NCBI GenBank assembly: GCA_009780695.1
Contig: WQZN01000015.1
Coordinates: 1 to 64,000 of the forward strand
DNA: 64,000 nucleotides
Direction of reading: 5' to 3'
From: Microbacteriaceae bacterium
Lineage (GTDB): Bacteria > Actinomycetota > Actinomycetes > Actinomycetales > Microbacteriaceae
Both the position numbers and the translations under genes were made by a program. Under the pieces are notes generated by a model. The model did no database searches. It was not told where the DNA came from and worked only from the letters and a program-made list of their open reading frames with translations. Shown here one piece after another: positions 30,194 to 38,926 of the stretch (the stretch's first letter is position 1; the number at the start of each line of letters is the position of its first letter).

Positions 30194-31426
30194 GTGGGCC
30201 AGAAGAAGATCGTCGTCACCGGTATCGGCGCCACCACGCCGCTCGCGGGCAACGCGCTCGACTCGTGGAAGGCGCTGCTCGCCGGCCAGTCCGGTGCGCG
30301 CACCATGCAGCACGAGTGGGTCGAGAAGTACGAGATCCCGGTCACTTTCGCGGCCGAGGCGCTCGTGCGCCCCGTGGACGTGCTCGAGCGCCAGGAGTTC
30401 AAGCGCCTCGACCCGTCCGCCCAGTTCGCCGTGATCGCGGCGCGCGAGGCCTTCGCCGACGCCGGCATCACCGACTACGACCCCGACCGCCTGCTGGTCG
30501 ACTGGGCCACGGGCATCGGCGGTGTGTGGACGCTGCTGGATGCCTGGGACACGCTGCGCGAGCGCGGCCCCCGCCGCGTGCTGCCCATGACCGTGCCGAT
30601 GATCATGCCGAACAGCCCCGCCGCGGCGATCTCGATGTCGCTCAAGGCCCGCGCCGGCGCCCGCTCGGTCGTCTCGGCCTGCGCCTCGTCGACCGAGTCG
30701 CTCGCCAACGCCTACGACCACCTGCAGCAGGGCATCGCCGACATCGTCATCGCGGGCGGTTCCGAGTCGTGCATCCACCCCATCACGGTCTCGTCGTTCG
30801 CCAGCATGCAGGCGCTCTCGAAGCGCAACGACGACCCGGCCCGCGCCTCGCGCCCGTATGACAAGGACCGCGACGGCTTCGTCATGGGCGAGGGCGCGGC
30901 GGCGCTCATCCTCGAGACGGAGGAGCACGCGAAGGCCCGCGGCGCGAAGATCTACGCCGAGGTCGCCGGCGGCGGCGTGACCTCCGACGCTTACCACATC
31001 ACCGCTCCGTCGGCTGAGGGCGGCGTCCGCGCCACCCGCGCGGCGCTCGCGCAGGCCGGCCTCGAGCCGGGCGACATCGCGCACGTCAACGCGCACGCGA
31101 CCTCGACCGGCATCGGCGACGTGTCCGAGGCGAGCATCCTCTCGACGATCTTCGGCTCGCACCTCGACGACGTCGCGGTCAGTGCCACGAAGGGGGCGAC
31201 CGGCCACCTGCTGGGCGGCACCGGTGCGCTCGAGGCGATCTTCACGGTGCTCGCGCTCACGGAGCGCGTCGCTCCCCCGACGATCAACCTCGACAACCTC
31301 GACCCCGAGATCCCGTTCCAGCCGGTGACGACCCCGCACGAGCTGCCCGCCGGCGACATCGCGGCGCTGAGCAACTCCTTCGGCTTCGGCGGCCACAACG
31401 CCGTCGTCGCGTTCAAGTCGGTCTAA
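30194..31426 (+). CDS. fabF: 3-oxoacyl-ACP synthase II
   Basis: Elongating condensing enzyme of fatty-acid synthesis. The Cys-His-His set is Cys163 (SACASSTES), the His in NAHATSTGIGD and the His in GATGHLLGGTGALE. GTG 30194 is chosen because GAGGA at 30184-30188 is correctly spaced and the product then starts VGQKKIVVTGIG like other members; frames extending to 30146 have no such signal. It has 410 residues. It ends the fab operon and is followed by a 20-bp terminator stem. Confidence 0.95.
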   Translation: MGQKKIVVTGIGATTPLAGNALDSWKALLAGQSGARTMQHEWVEKYEIPVTFAAEALVRPVDVLERQEFKRLDPSAQFAVIAAREAFADAGITDYDPDRLLVDWATGIGGVWTLLDAWDTLRERGPRRVLPMTVPMIMPNSPAAAISMSLKARAGARSVVSACASSTESLANAYDHLQQGIADIVIAGGSESCIHPITVSSFASMQALSKRNDDPARASRPYDKDRDGFVMGEGAAALILETEEHAKARGAKIYAEVAGGGVTSDAYHITAPSAEGGVRATRAALAQAGLEPGDIAHVNAHATSTGIGDVSEASILSTIFGSHLDDVAVSATKGATGHLLGGTGALEAIFTVLALTERVAPPTINLDNLDPEIPFQPVTTPHELPAGDIAALSNSFGFGGHNAVVAFKSV

Positions 31427-31435
31427 AGACGAAGA

Positions 31436-31478
31436 CGAGGGCGGGGGATGCCGGTCGAACCGGCATCCCCCGCCCTCG
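31436..31478. terminator. Bidirectional terminator after fabF
   Basis: Perfect 20-bp stem (31436-31455 with 31459-31478) and a three-base loop CGA. It lies between the convergent fabF and DUF3145 genes, so it can end both transcripts. It is one of the strongest hairpins in the window. Confidence 0.88.
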
Positions 31479-31490
31479 TTCTGTCGTGAA

Positions 31491-32018
31491 TCAGCCCGCG
31501 TAGGAATGCAGCCAGATGACCTGGCTGCCCTCGCTGGCGTGGCGGAAGGCTTCGAGCTCGTCGTCCCACTGCTGGCCGAGGGCGATGTGAAGCTCGCGCT
31601 GCAGTGCGAGCGCGTCGCTGCCGGCCAGTTCCATCGCGTAGCGCATGCGGTCCTCGCCGATGACGACGTTGCCCGCCGTGTCAGTCTGGGCGACGTGGAT
31701 GCCGAGCGACGGGGTGTGCAGATAACGGACGCCGTCGGTGACCGCGGTCGGGTCCTCGGTGATCTCGTAGCGCAGGCCGTCCCAGCCGTGCAGCGAGCTC
31801 GCCAGTGCCGCGCCGGTGCCGATGCGGCCTTCCCAGTAGAACTCGGCGCGCATCGCGCCGCGCAGCACCGGCTGCTCGGTCCAGTCGAAGTTGACGGCGC
31901 GACCGAGCACCCCGCCGACGGCCCACTCGAGGTGCGGGCAGAGCGCGCGAGGTGAGGAGTGCACATAGAGCACCCCTCGGGTGTTGACACCCACACTGTG
32001 TGCAGTTGCAGTCGCCAT
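31491..32018 (-). CDS. DUF3145 family protein
   Basis: A 175-residue cytoplasmic protein, unknown in function, with the family features GVLYVHSSPRALCPHLEWA, the NFDWTEQPVLRGAMRAEFYWEG core and the C-terminal GQQWDDELEAFRHASEG. It is found across actinobacteria directly beside the fabF end of the fatty-acid cluster, as here, which suggests a related job. ATG 32018 is preceded by GGAGGG; longer frames to 32102 lack such a signal. It is divergent from the PadR gene. Confidence 0.88.
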   Translation of the reverse strand: MATATAHSVGVNTRGVLYVHSSPRALCPHLEWAVGGVLGRAVNFDWTEQPVLRGAMRAEFYWEGRIGTGAALASSLHGWDGLRYEITEDPTAVTDGVRYLHTPSLGIHVAQTDTAGNVVIGEDRMRYAMELAGSDALALQRELHIALGQQWDDELEAFRHASEGSQVIWLHSYAG

Positions 32019-32179
32019 CTCGACCCTCCGTCTTTCCGGTGCGGCTTCCCCTCCGACCGATGACGGCGTCGATGTCGACACGGGCATTGTGACATAGCAC
32101 ACGGGTGAATCCCAAGCGTGTAACTCGATTCGCGGTGTGTCGGTGCGCCGACTTCGACCTACCCGGTAAAGATAAACGG

Positions 32180-32725
32180 ATGTCTGTGCGCAACAGCCTT
32201 CTCGCGATCCTGACGCTCGGGCCGTGCTACGGCTCGCAGCTCAAGGCGGAGTTCGAGCGGCGCACCGGCGGCTCCTGGTCGCTGAATGTCGGTCAGGTGT
32301 ACACGACGCTGGCCCGCCTCGAGCGCGACCGCCTCGTCGAGCGGCTCGAGCCCGACCCGCACGGCCGGGAATTGTTCGCGACGACGGATGCCGGTCGCGC
32401 GGCCGTCCTCGCGTGGTTCCGCTCCCCCGTCTCTGCCGGCGGGGCCCAGCGCGACGAACTCACGATGAAGGTGCTCGTCGCCCTGACCCTGCCCGGTGCC
32501 GATGTGCCCGGCATCCTTGACGCCCAGCGCGAGGCTCTGGTGCCGACCGCACCCGAGCCGGGCGTGCCCTTCGCCCGACTGCTGGCTCTCGAGGCGCAAG
32601 ACGCGCATACCGCTGCGCAGAGGGCGTGGCTCGATGCCGTCGACCATCGGCGAGGCGAGGCGCCGGAGCCCTATGGCCTCAGCCCCGATCTGCCCAAACG
32701 CGGACGCCCGCAGCGCGGTGCCTGA
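32180..32725 (+). CDS. PadR family transcriptional regulator
   Basis: The 181-residue product has the PadR winged helix at residues 1-75: MSVRNSLLAILTLGPCYGSQL, LNVGQVYTTLARLERDRLVE and the wing with GRELFATTDAGRAA. A helical C-terminal dimerisation arm follows (about 95-165). PadR proteins are usually repressors that respond to phenolic or other small molecules. ATG 32180 lies 161 bases from the divergent DUF3145 gene. No adjacent transporter or decarboxylase shows the target. Its 3' neighbour is a convergent DUF1684 gene. Confidence 0.88.
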   Translation: MSVRNSLLAILTLGPCYGSQLKAEFERRTGGSWSLNVGQVYTTLARLERDRLVERLEPDPHGRELFATTDAGRAAVLAWFRSPVSAGGAQRDELTMKVLVALTLPGADVPGILDAQREALVPTAPEPGVPFARLLALEAQDAHTAAQRAWLDAVDHRRGEAPEPYGLSPDLPKRGRPQRGA

Positions 32726-32746
32726 GCGTCGGCCGCCCGTGGTGGC

Positions 32747-33607
32747 CTAGAACTCGTGCAGGAGCGAGCCGTCGGGGCGGACGGCCTGCTTCTCGCCCGC
32801 GCGGATCGGCACTGCGAAGCGGTTCTGCTTCGGGGGCATGGGGCAGTTGAACTGGTAGCTGAAAGCGCACGGCGGCAGCACCGCGAGGTTGAAGTCGAGC
32901 GTGATCGTGCCGTCGGGGTTCGGGGCGACGAAGAGAAAGCGGCCGACCGAGTAGGTCTCGTCGCCGTTCGTTGTGTCGCCGAAGACGAGCTGCAGGGCGC
33001 GGCCGGACTTGAAGGCGGCGAGGTTGTAGGCGACGCCGTCCTTCTCGAAGGTGATCTCGCCGGGGATGGCGGTCTCGCGCTCGTCGCCCTCGTCCTTGAT
33101 GTGCTCGAAGCCGATCGTGAGGCCCTCGACGGGGGTGAACTTCGCCTGGATGACCCACTCGGGGTCGTACGCGTAGGCGTCGATGGAGCCGAACGCGACG
33201 AGGTCGTCGGCCTGGGCATCCCACACGCGCAGCGCGTACTCGGTGCCCGCCTCGTTGACGATCACCGTGCCGGTGGTGTGGTCGTCGAACACGATCGTGC
33301 TCGGCTTCTCGGCGTCGCGCGCCGTGATGACGACCTCGCCGTCGACGACCTCGCCGTCGGCCGCGATGCCGTCGGCCGCGCTCGCGACGAGGCGCAGGCC
33401 CTTCTCGCCGGCAGGAAGCGGGTAGTAGGTGCCGCCGACGCCCCACACGGTCTGTGCGGACTCGGGGTCGCCCGCGATCCATTGCGTGTTGACGAGCGCG
33501 AGGCTGCCCTGGGGCTGTTTGACCGATTCCTCGCGGCGACGGCGGAAGTTCGCGAGCCGCTCTTCCGGAGTGGGCTGCGCTGGCGTGGTCGTGGCGGTGT
33601 CGGTCAT
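32747..33607 (-). CDS. DUF1684 family protein
   Basis: A 286-residue soluble protein. The C-terminal half carries the DUF1684 pattern: FVAPNPDGTITLDFNLAVLPPCAFSYQ in short (residues about 230-258), then CPMPPKQNRFAVPI and RAGEK, and the middle has ITFEKDGVAYNLAAF. The N-terminal EERLANFRRRREESV and the GSLALV segment are also typical. Biochemical function is unknown to me. ATG 33607 begins MTDTATTT; an in-frame ATG 15 codons upstream has no better signal. It faces the PadR gene tail to tail. Confidence 0.82.
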   Translation of the reverse strand: MTDTATTTPAQPTPEERLANFRRRREESVKQPQGSLALVNTQWIAGDPESAQTVWGVGGTYYPLPAGEKGLRLVASAADGIAADGEVVDGEVVITARDAEKPSTIVFDDHTTGTVIVNEAGTEYALRVWDAQADDLVAFGSIDAYAYDPEWVIQAKFTPVEGLTIGFEHIKDEGDERETAIPGEITFEKDGVAYNLAAFKSGRALQLVFGDTTNGDETYSVGRFLFVAPNPDGTITLDFNLAVLPPCAFSYQFNCPMPPKQNRFAVPIRAGEKQAVRPDGSLLHEF

Positions 33608-33723
33608 GCGTTTCATCCTAGGTTTCAGGGTCGGCGATTCCGGGGTTTCCATTCGGCCTGGCGGCCTCAGTCAACCGGCGAGCTGCACGGCGGTCTCAGT
33701 CAACCCGCGGGCGACACGGCGAT

Positions 33724-35427
33724 TCACTTCGCGTCGGCGTACGTGTCGACGACTGCCACCGTCAACGGGAAGTCGACGGGGAATGTTCCGAAGAGCAGCC
33801 GCCCCGCCGTGCGCGCCGACTCGCGGACGATCTCGGCGACGTGGTCTGCATATTGCTCAGGGGTGTGCACCATGATCTCGTCGTGCAGGAAGAACACGAG
33901 ATGCGGCGCGTTCTCGAGGCTGCCGTCGCCCAGCTCGCGCAGGCGCAGGCGGATGTCGGCCATCCAGCACAGCGCCCATTCCGCGGCCGATGCCTGCACG
34001 ACGAAGTTCCGCGTGAACCGGCCCCAGTCGCGCGCCCGCGATCGCGCGCGCCGCTCGTCGACGGCCGAGGCGCCGGGCTCGCTCGCGCGCTGCTGAACCT
34101 CGCGCCAGGACTCCCCCGGCCGCGGCGAGGTGCGGCCGAGCCGGCTCACGACCTGCTCACCCCGCTCGCCTTCCGCTGCGGCCTCATCGACGAGCGCGAT
34201 CGCCTGCGGGAAGGCCCGCGTCAGCCGCGGCTTGAGCCGGGCAGAGTCACCCGTCGTCGCGCCGTACATCGCGCCGAGCATCGCGACCTTCGCCTCATGA
34301 CGGCTCGCGACGACGCCGGCTGAGACGACCGCGTCGTACAGGTCACGGCCGCGCCCGGCATCCGCCATCGCCCGATCGCCCGCGAGCCCTGTGAGCACGC
34401 GCGGTTCCAGCTGAGAGGCGTCGGCCACCACGAGCTTCCAGCCGTCGTCGGCGACGACCGCGCGCCGGATGTTCTTCGGCAACTGCAGCGCTCCCCCGCC
34501 GCTCGTCGCCCACCGGCCCGTGACGACGCCGCCGACGACGTAGTCGGGCCGGAACCGGCCGTCGTGCACCCACGCCTCGAGCCAGGCCCAGCCGTTCGCG
34601 GTGAACAGACGGTAGAGGCTCTTGTATTCGAGCAGCGGCTCGATGACGGGGTGGTCGAGCTCGCGCAGCTCCCACTTGCGTGTGGAGGTCACGTCGAGGC
34701 CGACGCGGCGCAGGGCGGCGAGCAGCTCGGTCTGCGAGTCGGGGTTGAGCGTGGGCGCGTCGAGCAGCTCGCGCACGCGTGCGGCGAGCGCTTCGAGGCG
34801 AGCCGGATGCCTGCCGAACGCCACCCGCGGCCCGAGCGCTTCGGTGAGCACCCGGTCGTGCACGTCTTCGCGCCAGGGCATGCCCATGAATCGGATCTCC
34901 TCCGCGACGAGCGCGCCCGCCGACTCGGCCGCGAGAAGCAACCGGATGCGGCCCGGCTGGGTGGCGCCGGCGATCGCCGCGAGCTGCGACTGGAACTCGC
35001 GCACGGGGTCGAGCGGCGCCGCCACGACCGGGGCGTCGACATCGAACAGCGCGGGCGCTTGCGGGCTCGCCTGCGGCGCTGCGACGACGGTGCTGTCCCA
35101 CCCGGAAGCGGGTTCGCGTGCCAGCTCGGACCCGGCCGTCAGCACCGAGGTGCGCAGGATGCGCCGCGACAGCACGAGGTCGACGCAGCGCTCGACGCGG
35201 ACGCCTGCGGCCAGCAGCGCCGGGTACCACTGGGCGGTGCTCGACCAGACCCAGCGCGGGCGGCTCTGCTCGGGGGCATCGGCCTGGACATCCGTCGGCT
35301 CATGCGCCTGCACATAGGCGAAGAGGCCGTCGCCATCGAGATCGACCTCGCGGTGCACCATTCCCGCGGCGTCGAGCTCGGAGGCCGTGACGCCCCCGTC
35401 GCCCCGCCGGGCCAGAACGATGTGCAT
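33724..35427 (-). CDS. Family A DNA polymerase with exonuclease-like N-terminus
   Basis: A 567-residue protein annotated in relatives as bifunctional 3'-5' exonuclease/DNA polymerase. The polymerase part has motif A (DASQLEPRVL, with Ala where PolI has Tyr and Pro for the Glu-following Leu context), motif B (RHEAKVAMLGAMYG) and motif C (HDEIMV). The N-terminal 200 residues are a reduced exonuclease-like domain. It has no 5' nuclease domain, so it is not the main PolI; a repair or translesion role is possible but unproved. It is a single leftward gene with about 29 bases to the next upstream gene. Confidence 0.82.
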   Translation of the reverse strand: MHIVLARRGDGGVTASELDAAGMVHREVDLDGDGLFAYVQAHEPTDVQADAPEQSRPRWVWSSTAQWYPALLAAGVRVERCVDLVLSRRILRTSVLTAGSELAREPASGWDSTVVAAPQASPQAPALFDVDAPVVAAPLDPVREFQSQLAAIAGATQPGRIRLLLAAESAGALVAEEIRFMGMPWREDVHDRVLTEALGPRVAFGRHPARLEALAARVRELLDAPTLNPDSQTELLAALRRVGLDVTSTRKWELRELDHPVIEPLLEYKSLYRLFTANGWAWLEAWVHDGRFRPDYVVGGVVTGRWATSGGGALQLPKNIRRAVVADDGWKLVVADASQLEPRVLTGLAGDRAMADAGRGRDLYDAVVSAGVVASRHEAKVAMLGAMYGATTGDSARLKPRLTRAFPQAIALVDEAAAEGERGEQVVSRLGRTSPRPGESWREVQQRASEPGASAVDERRARSRARDWGRFTRNFVVQASAAEWALCWMADIRLRLRELGDGSLENAPHLVFFLHDEIMVHTPEQYADHVAEIVRESARTAGRLLFGTFPVDFPLTVAVVDTYADAK

Positions 35428-35456
35428 GCCTCAAGTATCGAACATACGACCGACAT

Positions 35457-35969
35457 TCAGTTCGGCTGCAGCCACCGCACGAGCCGTGTCGCGAGTTCGT
35501 AGGGGTTGGCGTTCGCGGTGTCGACCGCGATCCGCTCGCCGCCCCAGTCGAGCAGCGCCTGTCGCCGCGGCAGCAGCGATTCCCAGGTCGGCTCGCGCAA
35601 GGCGCGATAGCCGCGTTCCCGGCGCTCGAGGCGCAGGCGGTGCAGGGCCTCGTCACTGCACGTCACCTCGATGAAGACGAGCTCGACATCCGCACGCTGC
35701 GCCAGCCGCTCCCACTGCGCGCGGGCGTACGGGTGGTCGTTCACGGCGTCGACGATGACGCTCGCACCGAGCGCGAGATTGGCCTCGGCCGCCGCCTCGG
35801 CGGCCAGATAGGCGGACAGGCCGACCTCGTAGCTGTTGGGCAGACCGGCGCGCAGCATCGCGTCCTCGAGGTCGTCGACGGCGAGGTGCACAGCGGGCAG
35901 CATGCGTGCGAGTTCCCGCGCGACCGAGCTCTTCCCGCTTCCCGGCAGCCCGGCCATGGCGATCAGCAT
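35457..35969 (-). CDS. P-loop kinase-like protein
   Basis: The 170-residue product begins MLIAMAGLPGSGKSSVAREL, a Walker A motif, and carries a later helix with DEALHRLRLERRERGYRAL whose arginines resemble the lid of small-molecule kinases (AAA_33 type). The likely reaction is transfer of phosphate to a small substrate, which cannot be named. ATG 35969 is placed right before the P-loop, whereas the longer frame to 35996 adds nine residues without support. It is cotranscribed at most with the polymerase gene downstream. Confidence 0.7.
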   Translation of the reverse strand: MLIAMAGLPGSGKSSVARELARMLPAVHLAVDDLEDAMLRAGLPNSYEVGLSAYLAAEAAAEANLALGASVIVDAVNDHPYARAQWERLAQRADVELVFIEVTCSDEALHRLRLERRERGYRALREPTWESLLPRRQALLDWGGERIAVDTANANPYELATRLVRWLQPN

Positions 35970-36019
35970 GGCCGTCACGCTAGCAGCGGCCTCCAACCGC
36001 GGGCGGATGTCTCAGCCGA

Positions 36020-36946
36020 TCAGGCCGCCGGGACGGCCTCGTCGGATGCGGCCCAGTACGCCTGCTCGACGGCGCCGTCGAGTGCGGCCTCGACCGCTTC
36101 CCCGCCCTGCCGGTACGCGCCGCCGAGGTCGGATGCTTCCGGGCGCCACCCGCCGAGCAACCCGCGGCTGAAGAAGCCGTGGCCGCGCAACCGCACATCG
36201 ATCTCGTGCAGCAGCTCGTCGCGGCCGTCGGTGGCCTCGGGGCACGCCGGGGAGAAATCGCGGGTCCAGGTGGTGACGGGCGGATGCGGTGCCGCACCGA
36301 AGGCGCGCAGCGCATCGACGACGTGCCCGATCGCGACGGGCTCGTCGATCTCGCCGCGGCCGACGACAGGCAGTTCGGCGATGACGCTCCAGTGGCCCTC
36401 GGGGGCGAGCTCGGTCGTCACGGTGAGGCGCTCCCACGGCGCGACCTCGGCGGTGAGCGCGGATGCCAGGGCCGCCGGCTCGTCGCCGCGGAAGCCGAGC
36501 CCCACGGCCAGGAGCCGTCGAGCGCGCAGACCCGCGCCGAGGTCGCGGGCGCCGGCCCAGCTGAGGGCCATCGGCAGCGGCGCGCTCGAGACGCAGGTGC
36601 GGTAGGTCACGGCGTGGCCGTCGGTGAAGATCGCCGTGCGGCGGGCGACGTCGACGTGGGCCACACGCGTCGAGAGCCAGAGCCGCTCGACGTCGACCAG
36701 GCGCTCGGCGATGGAGTTCCACTGGGCACCCGTGGCGCCGGCGACGCTCCACGAGAAGCCGTGGTCGTCGAGTTCTGCGGCCGCGGCGCCGCCGACGCGG
36801 TCGGACGAGTCGACGACGAGATAGTCCGCGCCGCGCTGCTCAAGTCGGGCGGCGGCGCCGAGGCCGGTGGGGCCGGCGCCGATGACGAGGAAGTCGACAG
36901 TGTCGAGGCGGCGTGCGGAAGGGGCACCGCCGGGTCGGTGAGCCAT
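36020..36946 (-). CDS. FAD-dependent oxidoreductase-like protein
   Basis: The 308-residue protein starts with a Rossmann dinucleotide site (DFLVIGAGPTGLGAAARLEQ, about residues 18-37) and a second short motif DSSDRVGGA. The layout recalls the protoporphyrinogen oxidase, amine oxidase and UDP-galactopyranose mutase group, but it is shorter and the substrate domain is not diagnostic. FAD binding is supported; the substrate is unknown. Upstream on the minus strand TATAGGGT at 36999-37006 region could be a -10-like element. No neighbour suggests a pathway. Confidence 0.68.
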   Translation of the reverse strand: MAHRPGGAPSARRLDTVDFLVIGAGPTGLGAAARLEQRGADYLVVDSSDRVGGAAAAELDDHGFSWSVAGATGAQWNSIAERLVDVERLWLSTRVAHVDVARRTAIFTDGHAVTYRTCVSSAPLPMALSWAGARDLGAGLRARRLLAVGLGFRGDEPAALASALTAEVAPWERLTVTTELAPEGHWSVIAELPVVGRGEIDEPVAIGHVVDALRAFGAAPHPPVTTWTRDFSPACPEATDGRDELLHEIDVRLRGHGFFSRGLLGGWRPEASDLGGAYRQGGEAVEAALDGAVEQAYWAASDEAVPAA

Positions 36947-37068
36947 GTTCGTCCTTGAAGGTAGGGGTGCGCTCGGGTACGCCCCCCATTAGGAGGACAC
37001 CCTATAGCCAGCGGTCATGGTGTGCGTGAACGAAACGCGAACACCCGCGACTGCGGTCGGTGCGCGGC

Positions 37069-37725
37069 TCACACCAGCGCCGCGGCGAGCGGCCGGAACC
37101 ACTGCCGGAAGGCCGCCGAGTCGTCGCGCAGAGCCGAGCTGACGGCGATCGTGTGCGGGCCGATGATCCAGGCCCCGCTGGTCGCGAACGGCAGCACATC
37201 GAGCTCGAGCCGGAACGAGCCGGACCGGCGATGCAGCTCGTGTTCGCGCTGCTGGACGGTGTCGACGACATCCGCCACCCGCAGTGCGTGCCGGCCCGCG
37301 TCGGACCGCTCGAACTCGTGGACCCGCTCGCGGGCCCAGGCGGAGGCCTCGTCGTAGGTCGCGAGGATGACGTCCTGCAGTTCCACGGCGCGGTCGAAGG
37401 CCGCGAAGTGCGGGGGCTGCAGCAGCCCGTCGCGCGGCAGGCGCTCGCGGTCGGCGGCGGCCCGGAACCAGGCGAGCCACTGCGCGGCCACGGTGTCGCG
37501 ACGGGTTCGCTCGGCGGCATCAGCGGCGCGTGCGGGCGCTGGCGATGACGGCATGGCCGGCGCTGCGGCCGCCGCCGGAACGGGCTCGAGCGCCGGGACC
37601 AGCCGGGGCAGCGCCGGATCGCCGACGTCCTCGAGGCCCGCGAGATCGCGCACGGCCAGCGCGACCAGCAGGTCCCACGGGCAGCCTTCCGTGACCTGCC
37701 ATCGCAGGGTGCCCTCGACGAGCAT
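37069..37725 (-). CDS. Hypothetical protein
   Basis: I do not recognise this 218-residue protein. It has an N-terminal helix-rich part (WQVTEGCPWDLLVALAV), an Ala/Pro-rich spacer at about 50-75 and a C-terminal part with a beta-like FRLELDVLPFA and GAWIIGPHTIAVS. ATG 37725 is only five bases from TACAAT, so the message may be leaderless; GTG 37752 would add nine residues. It is isolated between the FAD gene and a VOC gene. Coding-like composition supports a real gene. Confidence 0.55.
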   Translation of the reverse strand: MLVEGTLRWQVTEGCPWDLLVALAVRDLAGLEDVGDPALPRLVPALEPVPAAAAAPAMPSSPAPARAADAAERTRRDTVAAQWLAWFRAAADRERLPRDGLLQPPHFAAFDRAVELQDVILATYDEASAWARERVHEFERSDAGRHALRVADVVDTVQQREHELHRRSGSFRLELDVLPFATSGAWIIGPHTIAVSSALRDDSAAFRQWFRPLAAALV

Positions 37726-37843
37726 GACGGCATTGTAGATTCGCGGGTCCACGCCCGGGGCGCCCTGTCAGAAGTCGCACGGCGAGCCGATCGAGGGCTC
37801 GGGCCACTGGCCGGATGTCGGTGGCCTTCGCTAGCCTCCCCGC

Positions 37844-38314
37844 ATGAACAGTCCGGCGTCGAACCCGCGCCTGAACCGGGTCAACCTCATCTGCCTCGGC
37901 GTGACCGATCTCGTCCGTTCCCTCGCGTTCTATCGCGACGGCCTCGGGTTCGAGACCCCGAACACCGACGACAACCCCGAGATCGTCTTCTTCGACAACG
38001 CCGGGACCAAGCTCGAGCTCTATCCGCGTGAGCTGCTTGCGGCCGACATCAATGCGGAGACGCCGCCGCCGACCGTCGACACGCAGGCGGCGTTCACGGG
38101 CATCACGCTGGCCTACAACGCGAAGAGCGAGGCTGAGGTCGACGCGGTGTTCGCGAAGATCGAGAGTCTCGGCGGCACGATCGCCAAGGCGCCCGAGCGC
38201 GCGTTCTGGGGCGGTTACAGCGGGTACTTCCGCGACCCCGACGGCTACTACTGGGAGGTCGCGTATGCCGACAGCTGGAAGTTCGACGACAACGAGATGC
38301 TGATCATCGAATAG
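37844..38314 (+). CDS. VOC family protein (glyoxalase-like)
   Basis: The 156-residue product has the paired beta-alpha-beta-beta-beta modules of the vicinal oxygen chelate fold: RVNLICLGVTDLVRSLAFYRDGLGF at the start (in two strands) and YSGYFRDPDGYYWEVAYAD near the end. The candidate metal ligands are Glu in LELYPRE and Glu in WEVAY. Substrate unknown; lactoylglutathione lyase, resistance or dioxygenase roles all occur in this superfamily. Single gene with its own start at ATG 37844. Confidence 0.8.
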   Translation: MNSPASNPRLNRVNLICLGVTDLVRSLAFYRDGLGFETPNTDDNPEIVFFDNAGTKLELYPRELLAADINAETPPPTVDTQAAFTGITLAYNAKSEAEVDAVFAKIESLGGTIAKAPERAFWGGYSGYFRDPDGYYWEVAYADSWKFDDNEMLIIE

Positions 38315-38336
38315 GCCGGGTGCGGCCTCTCGTCGC

Positions 38337-38921
38337 TCACTCCGTCGGCCCGTGCAGGCTGCGGCCGCCCTCGAGCAGCGCGATGTACTCGCCGATCTTG
38401 CGCGCCCGCGTCTCGGCGCGCGTGATGCGGCCGAGTCGGAAGGTGAAGGCGAAGGCATCTTGACGCGTGAGGGTCGCGTAGTGCGCCGCCGCGGCGGGTG
38501 ACGCGTCGAGCGCCGCTTGGAAGTCGGGCGGGGTCTCGGCGTCCTTCTGCCGATATGCCGCTTCCCACCGGCCGTCGGCCTTCGCCTGCTCGACCGCCGC
38601 GATTCCCGTGGCCCGCATCAAGCCCGCGGCCTGCAGCCGGGCGACATGGTCGCGATTGATCTGCGACCAGGGGCTGCGCGCCCGGCGCGGGGTGAAGGCC
38701 TGCAGCAGGTAGTCGTCGTCGAGGCGTCCGATCTGACCGTCGATCCATCCGAAGCACAGCGCGACATCGAGCGCGTCGGCGTAGAGGATGCCGGGCGCCG
38801 TGCTGTTCTTCTTGCGCAGTTGCAGCCGCACGCCGTCGTGCGGCGGGTCGTTCTCGAGGAACGCCTCCCACTCGGCGGCGGTGACCGGGTGGAAGACCGG
38901 CTTGTCCGCGAAGGCCGTCAT
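38337..38921 (-). CDS. YdeI/OmpD-associated family protein
   Basis: The 194-residue protein has the diagnostic block ALDVALCFGWIDGQIGRLDDD and the following FTPRRARSPWSQINRDHV, found in YdeI-type proteins, which are often called OmpD-associated or bacteriocin-protection proteins. The molecular activity is not known. A C-terminal helical arm with ETRARKIGEYIALL is also typical of this group. It converges on the VOC gene and is five bases downstream of the LuxR-type regulator, with which it may be cotranscribed. Confidence 0.82.
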   Translation of the reverse strand: MTAFADKPVFHPVTAAEWEAFLENDPPHDGVRLQLRKKNSTAPGILYADALDVALCFGWIDGQIGRLDDDYLLQAFTPRRARSPWSQINRDHVARLQAAGLMRATGIAAVEQAKADGRWEAAYRQKDAETPPDFQAALDASPAAAAHYATLTRQDAFAFTFRLGRITRAETRARKIGEYIALLEGGRSLHGPTE

Positions 38922-38926
38922 GATGG

